From Megalopta genalis (taxonomy: Eukaryota > Arthropoda > Insecta > Hymenoptera > Halictidae): a DNA stretch of 64,000 nt. Shown here one piece after another: positions 27,201-37,191 of the stretch. Under the pieces are notes generated by a model, which made no database searches, was not told where the DNA came from, and was given only the letters and a program-made list of their open reading frames with translations. The stretch is from assembly GCF_051020955.1 (NCBI RefSeq), contig NW_027476093.1:3038501-3102500 (forward strand). Reading direction: 5' to 3'. Both the position numbers and the translations under genes were made by a program. Each line of letters starts with the position of its first letter. Position 1 is the first letter of the stretch.

Positions 27201-29193
27201 ACGCCGCGCCTCGCTGATTCTGCATGCCGGACCGCGTTGCTGCGTACGCGTCATTTCGATCGCGGGTACGAGATCATCGATAACGCGGTCTAACAAATTG
27301 CAACTTTTTTTTCCACGTTCCGACCGGCGCGCGCGATCGTACATTTTGACGAGTCCGACGCGAATCCGAACGCGAAATCGCTCTCCGATCGAAGCTTCTC
27401 TAGCTTTTACCTTCGAAAACTTGTTTTCGATCGTTTGGATCGTTTCTGGTTTGAAACGATCCCACGGGCATGCGCGATCGGTTGTTTAAAACGCAGGAAA
27501 AAATACAAATTTGTCGGACAGGGTATCGAGGATACCGGATTCGGATATATCCTGCGTGGATGCCGCGCGTTCGGCGCACGCGCGACGCGGGTCGAAAGGT
27601 CTTAATGGGATGTAGGTCGAGCAGCAACGATGGGTGGAATTCATCGACGTTCCCTGTCCGCCGACTGTAAACCCGCGAATAACCGAAACCTTGAAAAATC
27701 TACGTTCACTAGCCGCCGCTGTTGCATTTTTGCTGTCTGGGAAAAACGCTTTAAAAGGTAACGCTCGTCGGCCGCGCGTTAAATTATAAATCGCGTCGGC
27801 CGGTTAAGAAACCGGCACCGAGGGTTGCCGATCTTCGGAACACACGAATCGATCCTTTCCGTCCAAATTTTATACGGACGCTTTATACGGTCCGTGCGCG
27901 AAGGGTTTGCGCGCACGAGCGATCGACGATTAAATATACGTATTAATTATCCGTAGGGTAAATACATTTGTAGAATCGACGATTCTATCGCGAATCGCGA
28001 ACGCTTTCGAAACGGTAGCAACGATAGAGCAGTGATCGAAAATAGACAGAGCATACGAGAGAGCGAATGTAAAAATTCTATTCATATTTTTCAACGTTGT
28101 TCTTTATAAATTCACTCGCGCGAGTACCGTCGTGTATGGCAATCGGCTGTAAAAAAAACATGCGTGTTCGTGTATGGAACACGGGGACATGGTACGGAAA
28201 CAGTGTTCCATAATAGGTACATCGAGAATAGGTACATAGATCTAAAAACATCGGTTTATCGAACAGCAGCGGTATAAATATTCGACGATAACATTTTGTA
28301 GTTACAATCGAAACAATGATAATCTTATACCTCCTGAAAAGCGTTCCATAATGGTTACTCTTATACCTTGCAAGTTTATTTTCGCGGACACGTGGAAATT
28401 CGAGTGTTCTCCGAACAAACTGAAAATAGCCGTAAAGAAAATATGCGTATCGGGTTTAGTTTCTGTTTGCCCGAACAAAGGGTTACATTGTGCGCTCGCA
28501 CAGGCTCGAACGAACGGAGGCCACTAGTTTTACCGAACCGCGTTTCGATCCGAATTTTCCGTTTGGAAGTTTCAATACGTCGATCGTCGTACAATTTAAA
28601 TATCAAAATGGTCCGATGCTTTGCCATTGTCGGGTCGATAAGAAATAATCCAGAAAAAAAGAGAACAAACCTGCAGGATTTGCTTCCTCTCTGTCCGAGA
28701 AGAACAAAAGGGGCGATCGTTTACAGTCAAACGCAGAGGGTGGGGTTCCATATGTTCCCATGGATCGGAGGATACGAGTCTCGTTGCATCGTGTTCCCAG
28801 GATCGATCCGGGATCCCGATCTAGAACCGGGCTCGTGCAAATTATGGAAAATCGGGGGTACCGTTACGAAAACGATACGCGAAGGATCGAGTGCCGGGGC
28901 ACTCGATTCGCAACACGGGGCGGATTATCGAACTCTCCGTCGTTGTTCTTACTTCTCTCTCCCTCTGGCTACGCGGTTGGCAGCGTGGCTCGAAAATCTT
29001 GTGTCCACCTTCGTGCGGAGCTCGCACAAAGAACACTCGTTCGCATTATTGCAGAAAATAATGCGGCCTGCCCTGACCATGAGGCGCACGAGTAGAATCG
29101 TATGTAGGGTGTGCACGCAGCCGTGATGCACACTAATAGGCGCACACACCCGCCCGCGTCGATACCTTTGTGTACGCATGTAAGTGAAATAGA

Positions 29194-29260
<67 letters not shown>

Positions 29261-31753
29261 GGAGGGAAAGAGCACGTTCACCAACACGCGGCGAAGGGTT
29301 CCCACAATCGGTACACAATCGGTCTACGACGGTGACATACACGGTGAACCGGGAAGTAAAAAATGAATTGTCGGGGCCCGGTTTTCCTTTAAATCGACCA
29401 ATTGGGTCTCGTGGTAGAAATTGACTCGATATGCGGGCAAAGTGGAACGAGAATACTTTGGATACGAAGTAAAACGAAACGGTTTCCGTTCGAGTGCCGT
29501 TTCAATGGGAGAATCGTTCGTTGGCTCCGCATAGAACGTATTTCTAAAAACGCGTTCTCTACCGTTAGGTAGCACGGCGATATCCGATATATTTAAAAAA
29601 AAAAGTAAAGTATATTTTCAATCCTCTAGTAATTTGCAGAAAATTGTCAGCCTCGACGAGTTAGTTCGCAGCGAGGAATAAAAATTTAGACGATTATCGT
29701 CGTCGGCGATTGTTCGAGGCGACTCCGTAAACTATGTAAACTATGCGCGGACACGGGCTGCCGGCGACAGAACATAAAGGATATCGCGAGAAATGGAATT
29801 CCTTGCGTGTCATTCGGTAGTTATGCGAGGAATTCGTATCACGAAAAGTGTACGAGGGATGGGGACCGTCGAACGGTTTCTCGCGCGTCACCCTGTATGC
29901 ACAGGTACGGAACTGCACGCGTGTGTAGCCTATGTTACGCACACGCACGTAACGCCTTACGCACACGGCCAACCGTAAACCTCCAGTCTTTCAGTTCATG
30001 TCGGGACCGCGTACAGTGTGGACTCCCCTGGTTTCCGAAATCCCGTTCGGCCGTCGCGCGACAGAATTTTACGAATCTTTTTTTCCGATATTTCGTTCGT
30101 TGTGTCGCTATTTTCTCGTTTTCTTTTCTTCTTTTCCTTTTTTTCTTTTTTTTCTTTTTTTTCTTTTCTCATCGTCCGCGTCGATCGACGAAAACTGTTA
30201 TCTCGGCGACAACCTCGATAATGCTGGCGTACGTTATCGGATACGTTTACTTCTACGCGGAGATGCTCCGATTCGAGTTGCAAATGCGCGTGCATCCGGG
30301 CGAATACAACAAGCTTGCAAAGTTCATGTTGTGAGACGCCTCTGCGGCGTCGCAGGACGTTCGCGAAAGAATAAATCGAATCTCGTCGATAGATCGAAGA
30401 TCGGAGGATCGCGAGTCGATCCAAACGGCGCGGAACGCGGAGTCGCCCTTGACGCTATTACGGTTGACCTGCTCGAGGCAAAATACCCGATGCTGGCAAA
30501 TTTTAATTAACGCCACGGCGGCGTACGGGCTGTTTCCGCCTCGAAATATCAGTCTCGCTCGAGTCGGGCTGGTCGTTATTCCGGAACAATGAAACCGATA
30601 ATGAACAGCGATTCGAGCCAGCCCACCGAGCCGGGAAGAGCGTTCAGCGTTTACCGTGGCTTTCGGTTCCATTGAACGGGGTTCGGCTTTTCGATTTGCC
30701 GAACCGACCGGGGATGAAACGCGATACCGCGAAAGAGAGAGAGAGAGAGAGAGAGGACCCATCGTCGGACGCGCAAAATCTTCCGCGAGCCTTGAAATTT
30801 CAAACCCTCGAACGAGAGGATTCGAAGAAAGAAACATCGTTTTCTCGCCGATAAGGCGACGATCTAGGAACCGCTAGATAGAGGAAGGAATCGAAAGAAC
30901 GGTTCGACGAACGTTTACGATCGAAGGAAAGAGCGCAACGTCCGGCGGTCGCGGCGGAACGAAAAAGGCCTCGCGAAGCCGGGCGCATCCGGAGATACGT
31001 CGAGAAGTGAAAGTGCATTTTGCAAGATGACTGTAACCATGGATAATGGCGAGTGCAGCCGCCACCGACGCCCCAGTGTGTCCGTAACAATCAGCGAGGG
31101 CAACGACAAGCTGACGCCCGGTTTTTCGGCTCCCTCGTTCTCGCCGTCGCCATCGCAGTCGCCATCGCCGTCGTCTTTGTCGTCTTCGTCGTCTTTCCCG
31201 TCTCTTCCGTGACACGTTCATCGGCCATGCGTCGTCCAGCAACGGTTCTGCCAGCGACACGGAAGATGCGACGCGCAGTTGCAATTACGATCAACCGAAT
31301 TAACGTCCAGTGTAAACGCAGTGACCCCGCGACCGCGTTCGTCATCGGCGTTCATCAATAATTTATGAGGCTGACTTTCCACCGACACCGGGAAAAACGG
31401 GATCGTCGAGTTGGTTATGAGCGTGCCGGCTGCAAGGTCACCGGAGCCACCCTAGGAGAAGGAAGAGGTAGAGGAAGCGGAGGGGCCGCGCGACCCTTCG
31501 ACGACCGGCGGGACTGGTTGGATTTAATCGCGACCACGTGGATCTCTGAACAACAACATGGAGACCATATTGAATTGTAATCAACCGACAAAACTTTTTT
31601 CGAATATCTTTAAAAGTTCAATGACGCGGTATCGTTTCCAAAGATCGCATCGATCGGTTGACGCGTCTCCGAACGATTTACCTGCTCGATTGCGTCGTTG
31701 TTGTTGAACGAAGCATCCGCGTGTCTTTCTCTCCTTCTCCTTTTGTTCGAGGC

Positions 31754-31784
<31 letters not shown>

Positions 31785-33416
31785 TATCTATCTATCTATC
31801 TTCGGTAAATAACAACACTCGGAGCGATTAGATAAGCGCTTCCTATCGTTTAACGTTAGCCCGATGATCGAAAGCGGCGATACTTTCCTCTTTTTCCCTT
31901 TCGAACGCGTTGGAATAGATAGGATATCCTGAGATCGGTTACTCATCCGGAATTTTTTTGCCCGTGTCCCGCAGACCTGAACCTATGGAACAAAAGCATC
32001 AGTCAGCGATGGAGGAAGCTGAGGAGGAGGTGTTCCGTGCAGGAGACGTCCGAGCCACAAGAGGCACTGATACAAGGCGGAACGACCCAGGGGGTTATCC
32101 AAGCGGTAAGATCCAGTCCGGCCAGCAGAGAATCTTCGCCGGCTGCGAAGAGCCTTCAAGATGGCAATTCGCCGAAAAAGCTGCTACAGACTAGCTCTTT
32201 GAGGCTGCCAGGTAAGACTCTCGGATCACCGACGACGAAACACGGGCGGAAGTTGAGATAATCCGGGTCGTCGAACTTCGACCAATTTTCCAGGCACCAC
32301 CAAGGGAATAGCGGACATTCAGAACGTCCTCCGGAGCAAGTTCAGCAAGATAAACGCCGGGATCAGGAAGAGAAAGGCTTTGAGCGTGACCGAGGTGTTC
32401 TCGCAGAAGGACAACAACGCGTCCAACTTCTACGTACCCAGCCCGCTGACCTCGTCGTCCAGCCAGAACTTCGACGGCGATTACGATTCCAGCGAGCCGA
32501 CGTCTTTACCTCCGTACCCGTTCCACGACAATCTGGAGACCCTGGCGGAGGGCAGCGCGCCGAATTCTCCGAACTGCAACAGCCCTTTGACCAGCAGCGA
32601 CAAGACGTTCGCGTACTCGCAGAACAGCAGCAGCTACGACTCGCCTGTCCACAGTCACGATCGCAACCGCAAAGACATCTACGAGAACGTGGTGTACGCC
32701 GGCAGCTCGTCGCCCGGTTGTTTTCCCAGGTCTAGGGGAATATTGCAGCGCAGCAACTCCGAGAACCGCGACGCCGTCAGAAATCACGATCATTCCTACG
32801 AGAACGTACGCTACCAACGAGGTCACAGGTCGGAGGTGACGTCGGCGGTCACCAGCCCGCAATCGGACAGACATTTGGCGAGGAGCAACTCCGAAACGAG
32901 GGATCATCATTCTTACGAAAATGTCCACTTCCAGAAGAATGGGAAGGGTCGGAATCGGTCCGAGCCGGCGTTCGACGAGATTCATATACCGAGGATCGCT
33001 CCCAGAAAGAGGGTGACGGACTTCAAAGTCGGCGGACAGGTGAACAACTACTCGAGCGGATCTGGATCCGGCGGTGCGAGCAAAGAGGACGGACCGTCTA
33101 GTTTGGGCGCCGAGAAGAGCCCTGGGAAAAAAACTACGAGGAGATTGAACAGCAGAAGCGTCGCCAACATTCCTAGTTCCTCCGGTTCTGGTTTGAAAAC
33201 TTGGCAAGTAAGTCGGTCGATTTGAATCTGGACGCGCGCGTCAGCCCGGAAGAATGTTCAGCGCATTCGCTTTTCAAATTTGCAAGATAACGTACCGAAC
33301 CCAACGTTCGATCGTCCAAATAAACTATAATAACGAACTAATCTATGGGATAATGTTTTATAGAGTAGTTGGTGATGGGAATTCCTCTGATTATATGAGA
33401 AGATGTATTGAAAAAT

Positions 33417-33476
<60 letters not shown>

Positions 33477-34126
33477 GTTCGAAAGAAAAGTAGTAAATAT
33501 CTAGCTGCATATTTATAAACACAAAACACGAAAGATTTGGTTCGCGACGATCGATTATCGAATCCTCGATACGTTTGTTTGCAGGGTACGCAAGACACGG
33601 ACGAAGGCCTGAATACCGACTCGGAACTCGAAGACATCGACGAAGCTGGCGAGGGCGAAGAGTCGAGATTCTGCACCCTGCCGAGGCCGGGCAAGGGTGG
33701 CGCGTCATTCACGATACTGACTGCCAGATTCTATAAGGGTCCTGGGCACAAAGGACTCGGTTTTAGTATCGTCGGCGGTACCGATAGTCCCCGAGGTACC
33801 ATGGGGATTTACGTGAAGACGGTCTTCCCTAACGGGCAGGCTGCCGATCTTGGCACTGTGAAAGAAGGTACGGCCGGCTCCGTCGCGACGTTCACTTTCA
33901 AAAAGATAAACTACGATTGGCGCGCATTGTTCCAGGGGACGAAATTTTATCGATAAATTCGAAACCTCTTCACGGGATGACGCACGCCGAAGCAATCGCC
34001 GAGTTCAAGTCCGTGAAAGCTGGCGACGTGGTTCTGCACGTTGGTCGACGAGTGAACAAAAAGAAAAGGGACTCCTTGACCCTACCACCTGTAGCTCCTC
34101 CGGCGCCTCGTCAACAAGTCCAGTGA
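12212..34126 (+). CDS. PDZ-domain scaffold protein (pro-IL16/PDZD2-like), long isoform
   Basis: Exons 12212-13514, 31975-32211, 32294-33207, 33585-33867 and 33936-34126 encode 975 aa. The ATG at 12212 is the first Met after an in-frame stop at 12191. Residues 1-434 come from one long exon: charged, Lys/Arg/Ser-rich, with no domain I recognise. It ends AAAG|GTGAGC in phase 1, and the next exon accepts phase 1 and restores an Asp codon. Residues 514-818 are Ser/Asn-rich and disordered-looking, with three YENV motifs. An acidic stretch (about 829-846) precedes a PDZ domain at about 859-950, with the carboxylate-binding loop GLGF at 875-878 and a GMTHAEAI helix. Only one PDZ is present, close to the C terminus. 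The 68-bp intron 33868-33935 interrupts the PDZ at a Gly codon. The likely role is a cytoplasmic scaffold binding protein C termini. The first intron is 18.5 kb, and two other first exons can serve the same body. The PDZ call is firm; the link between the 12.2-kb exon and the body rests on phase matching. Confidence 0.75.
15182..15210. repeat. (TA)n microsatellite
   Basis: TA dinucleotide run. It is flanked on both sides by copies of TATTCGTAGTCGA in direct orientation (about 15168 and 15219). Confidence 0.85.
15275..15287. repeat. Poly-C tract (13 bp)
   Basis: Homopolymer of C. Its length is likely to be uncertain in assemblies. Confidence 0.9.
17092..17135. repeat. GCATCGGT 8-bp tandem repeat
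   Basis: About five units of an 8-bp repeat (GCATCGGT with variants GCATCGGC and GCATCGAT), flanked by GATGCATCG palindromes. Confidence 0.85.
17796..17826 (+). CDS. Alternative first coding exon 2 of the PDZ gene (short N terminus)
   Basis: The ATG at 17796 opens a short frame encoding MVLCDVCDNK and then a split codon, ending AACAAAG|GTGAGA. The donor is strong and in phase 1, exactly the phase the 31975 exon accepts, so the product would continue into the common PDZ body with only ten distinct residues. The paired C-x-x-C could be a small metal or redox motif but is too short to judge. The exon may begin further upstream as 5' UTR. The evidence is phase and donor quality only; transcript data would settle it. 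Confidence 0.45.
18165..18267 (+). CDS. Alternative first coding exon 3 of the PDZ gene
   Basis: The ATG at 18165 follows an in-frame stop at 18120-18122 and opens a 34-codon frame beginning MLCVFDRMGLSRKD and ending CRRDRK. It stops at the strong donor CGCAAAG|GTGAGA, again phase 1 after a Lys codon, like the exons ending at 13514 and 17826. Spliced to 31975 it restores the same Asp codon. A second in-frame Met at 18186 is an alternative start. I see no domain. This is the best supported of the two short first exons because it has a clean in-frame stop upstream. Confidence 0.5.
29195..29258. repeat. (GA)n microsatellite
   Basis: GA dinucleotide run, the opposite strand sense to the CT runs at 10970 and 33421. 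Confidence 0.95.
30112..30170. repeat. T-rich (CTTTT)n tract
   Basis: Imperfect TTCTTTT polypyrimidine tract just upstream of the small ORF at 30221. Confidence 0.85.
30221..30334 (+). CDS. Candidate 37-aa small ORF with an N-terminal hydrophobic helix
   Basis: The ATG at 30221 runs to TGA at 30332-30334. The product starts MLAYVIGYVYFYAEML and continues with a charged, amphipathic half (RFELQMRVHPGEYNKLAKF). The hydrophobic/aromatic first half could be a membrane helix. It stands out from neighbouring chance frames, which are Arg/Ser-rich, because its composition is protein-like with Tyr, Met, Glu and Lys. It lies inside the PDZ gene's large intron on the same strand. The frame is open upstream, so it could also be the end of a longer exon. 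I do not recognise a family. Confidence 0.3.
   Translation: MLAYVIGYVYFYAEMLRFELQMRVHPGEYNKLAKFML
31027..31303 (+). pseudogene. Ser-rich coding-like stretch with a frame break (candidate further first exon)
   Basis: The ATG at 31027 encodes MTVTMDNGECSRHRRPSVSV and continues into a Ser/Pro repeat encoded by TCGCCG/TCGTCT units, stopping at 31210-31212. A protein-like continuation sits in the next frame (DTFIGHASSSNGSASDTEDA, from 31211 to a stop at 31301). This suggests a one-step indel in the repeat, either real or an assembly error. It sits 0.7 kb before the common PDZ exon. I found no good phase-1 donor, so its link to the PDZ gene is unproven. Confidence 0.3.
31753..31801. repeat. (CT)n followed by (CTAT)n
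   Basis: Compound microsatellite: a CT run to 31780, then a CTAT tetranucleotide run. Confidence 0.9.
31975..32211 (+). CDS. First shared exon of the PDZ gene
   Basis: The acceptor GTCCCGCAG ends at 31974. The first two bases (AC) complete the Asp codon begun by a G at the end of any of three upstream first exons. It encodes LNLWNKSISQRWRK, a basic run, then a Glu/Ser/Pro-rich disordered segment, and ends CTGCCAG|GTAAGA in phase 1. The following exon at 32294 restores Gly. It is listed separately because it is the join point for all candidate isoforms. Confidence 0.75.
33421..33472. repeat. (CT)n microsatellite in a PDZ-gene intron
   Basis: Perfect CT run of 26 units within intron 33208-33584. 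That intron holds nothing else that I recognise. Confidence 0.95.
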
Positions 34127-35066
34127 ACGACGGATCGTTTGCTCCCACATTCCGCGCGAAGGCGTGCTACGCGATTCTGCAGCGAAGAAGCGGCGGCAAG
34201 GCAAACTCTCGGCTCTAGCGAGTGCGCGATGGCATGTGCTCCGCGGATGCTATCCACCTGCGAGCAATATCGTTTATTATTGCTGGCAATAATAAGAGCG
34301 GGACCGCGTTGGCATTGCGCCGCGACGAGTTTGCTTCGACATTGGTTGTTTTCGATTACGATAGAGAACGGCGGCGATGTTTCCAGTTCAGAATCGTATC
34401 GTTCTTACGCGTTGTTCGTTTTCGAATGTTTCAAGAGAATGTCCAGAAGAGGTTTCCGTTGCGACCACGATATTCGCGTTTGTCGAGCACCGCGCTCTCG
34501 TTTCAACGGTGTCGGAGAAATTGCCGATCGAGGCTGCTCCGATGCGAGCTGCCAATGCGTTACGCGTTCGCCTATAGCGTAATCGTAATCCGATCGATTC
34601 GATGTTCAAAATTCGTTGATAGACGAGTAAAATATCGTTATCGTTGCGGCGAGCGTTTCGAATCCGTCCGTCTCGATACAGCTAAATCGATCGCGACGGC
34701 TCGATGCTTCGATTTCACCGAAGTTTTTCTCCATCGCTCTCATATCGGGGCGATTTCAATGTTCGAACGATAAGAGCGAAACGAGGCGAGCGTTTCGAGC
34801 AGCTGCGAACGGATCAAAATTCGATGTAATCCTATAATCTGGTATGTGTATTCGTAATCGATGTACCGCTGTATTTATCGATAACTCCTAATCGTTTTCT
34901 CCGGTAATATTCGAAGCCACCGTGTATATTAGCGTAAACGGATTGCTCCAAGGATCCGAATTTCGTATACTCCCTTTCTCGTGTATCGAATTTTAACGAA
35001 AGATGTATTTTTCGAGACGACGATCGAATTTTCTAGACTGCTCCACGAGAGAACGATCTATATTTT

Positions 35067-35072
35067 AATAAA
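35067..35072 (+). promoter_or_regulatory. Possible poly(A) signal of the PDZ gene
   Basis: AATAAA 940 bp after the PDZ stop codon. It is the first canonical hexamer I noticed on the plus strand; the choice is tentative. Confidence 0.35.
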
Positions 35073-36075
35073 CGATTCGCGACGTCGAATCGAAATGTAA
35101 ACGTATGCGGACGAGAAACGATCGGGGAGCACCTCTCCCGTGGCTCGGCGACCGAACAGATTTATTTTTGTAAAACAAGGATCGAACGAACGAAAGGAAC
35201 CACGCAAGCGAGCGAGTTATCAAACTACTACACATGTATATCGTATATCCGGATGGTCGATCGCGGCGAATCGACGAAGCTCTGCAACGGCCTGATCGAA
35301 ACGGGGGGCGGCGTGCAACGTGATCGGCCGAAGTTTTCCGCGTTGCCGCGAGTGAGAAACGAATTATTTTTTAATTACCGCATAGAATTTAACGATGATC
35401 GCCCAAAGATAAAGTCCAAAAAATATTTTTACTACGAGACGATTGCGACAGGATGAGAAAGACGATGAAACAGTGCATATCTATAGAACTATATATTTTG
35501 ACGGAACCAGCGAGACGCGTTTAATTTAAGGCGAGAAATGTTATTAGTATCTAGTCCATGTGTAATATTTCATTTCTAGATAAAGTCTTCAATCCACTCG
35601 ATCCTTTTTTCTTTATTTTATAGCGATATTATCAGAGGAAAGAAAACGAGAAAATCTATATATACATATATAGTATATATACACGTATGCGTACATATGT
35701 GGTGAGATATACATATATATATACACATAATTATATATTTCTTATATCAACTTTTAAAGATATCGAAGCAGCCAACGTAACAAGCGACTAATCGTTAAAT
35801 TAGACTTAAGGTGTCGTGTTTCCGCAACCTGAGCGGAGAAATTAATTCTAACAACGAGACACGTTTTCCTTTTTGTTTCCGAGCGCCGAATCACGCTCGC
35901 GACGTTTCTTTATCCTTCCATCCTCCAACGAGGAGTCGGCATCGCGGACGAAGAACGCGTTTGCAGCAACTTTCTTTGTCTTCCATGGATCGAAGCGACG
36001 ATAATTAAGTTAGAATTAATCACTCCAGGGTGAGAACGCGCGTCGATCGACGCAAGAACAACCACGATTCGTCGA

Positions 36076-36131
36076 AAGAGAGAAAGAGAGGGGGTGAGAG
36101 AGAGAGAGAGCGAGAGAGAGAGAGAGAGAGA
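36076..36131. repeat. (GA)n microsatellite
   Basis: Interrupted GA run with GGGG and CG breaks. Confidence 0.85.
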
Positions 36132-37191
36132 TGGAGGGGACCGGACGAACGAAGGGGATCGAACTGTTGTCTTTTTGGCTTTATTGATTCATCTTCCACG
36201 TTACGACGATGTTACAATGATTGGCGATTACAAAGATTCCTCTGTAAAACTTTCTTTTCTCGTACAATTGGTCCACGGTTTTTGATACGGTTTTTGATCG
36301 GAAGGAACTTAATTTGCTCCGTTTGCGCCGATTCGACCGGGGGATCCGGATCGATCGTTCGACCAGCGAGTCGATATCTGTCCGATCGGAGACACCGAAC
36401 GATCTACGATATCACGATACAATTCTTTTGTATGCGCGCGGCAAATTATACATACCTCCCAGAAAACGAACAGTCCGGAGACTCCATCGACAACGTTCAC
36501 GCGCGCAGTGTTTCGCTGGCGAGCGCACGAACCACTCGATAATGTTACTGTATTTTCTACTTGCTATGCGGGCTCGAACGCAAATAAATAGATCGTATAA
36601 TGGAGCCGCGGGTCGCCCGACCTATGGAACGCATTGCCCGTATCCTTCCCAATCGGCAGCAGCTTTTTCTTTGCGCGGAACAGAAGATCCGCAGCGTTTC
36701 TCGGTCAACGGAACGAGACGGTCCGCATCGAACGAAAGAGACTTCGTATCGACGAGAAAAGAGACGATCGCGATCGCGAGAGATCATTCTGTGCGACGAG
36801 CCGATGCGAGAGCACGCGCGTCTCGTTCAGCCTCCTTGAAACGCGTAAACGACGATTCTTAAGCTGTCGAACGCGCGCGCGATAATCTATCGTTGGACGA
36901 ATCCCGCATCGTACCGTTTCGATCGTCGCGGCCGATCCGACGATGTCGGGGTGAAAAGACTGCGCGTCCAAACGGCGTCGCGTCTCGCGATTCTCCCGGT
37001 CGGTCGAATCGTTCGATAAATAATAGTCGGGAATCGATAGGAGGGAGAAAGATACGGAAAAAAGAAAAATAATAAATAAACCTTCCTAGAGCGCATCATG
37101 GTAATACAGTGTACGCGCGGTACTCTAAACTCTACGAACATTAGAAATTTCAACCACGATCGATCGCGTCGAACCGGAGAAACGAGCGTTC

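Larger units (their letters stand above)
18268..30220. other. About 12 kb of intron in the PDZ gene without a recognised gene
   Basis: CpG-rich unique sequence with many chance open frames on both strands but no domain, signal peptide or paired splice sites that I can support. Minor repeats include GCAACCGTT near 25495-25520 and AATAGACCG near 26830. No tRNA, rRNA or recognised miRNA was seen. Confidence 0.45.
34127..37191. other. 3' UTR and intergenic region after the PDZ gene
   Basis: No gene is supported in these 3.1 kb. The first ~1 kb is probably the PDZ gene 3' UTR, with a poly(A) signal at 35067. At 35650-35745 there is an AT-rich TATA/CATA tract, and at 36076-36131 a GA run. The rest is unique sequence between the PDZ gene and the convergent minus-strand gene ending at 37192. 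Confidence 0.5.

Noticed and set aside
28368..29126. 252-codon plus-strand frame
   Set aside because: No domain, no protein-like blocks, and it runs into sequence next to a GA microsatellite.
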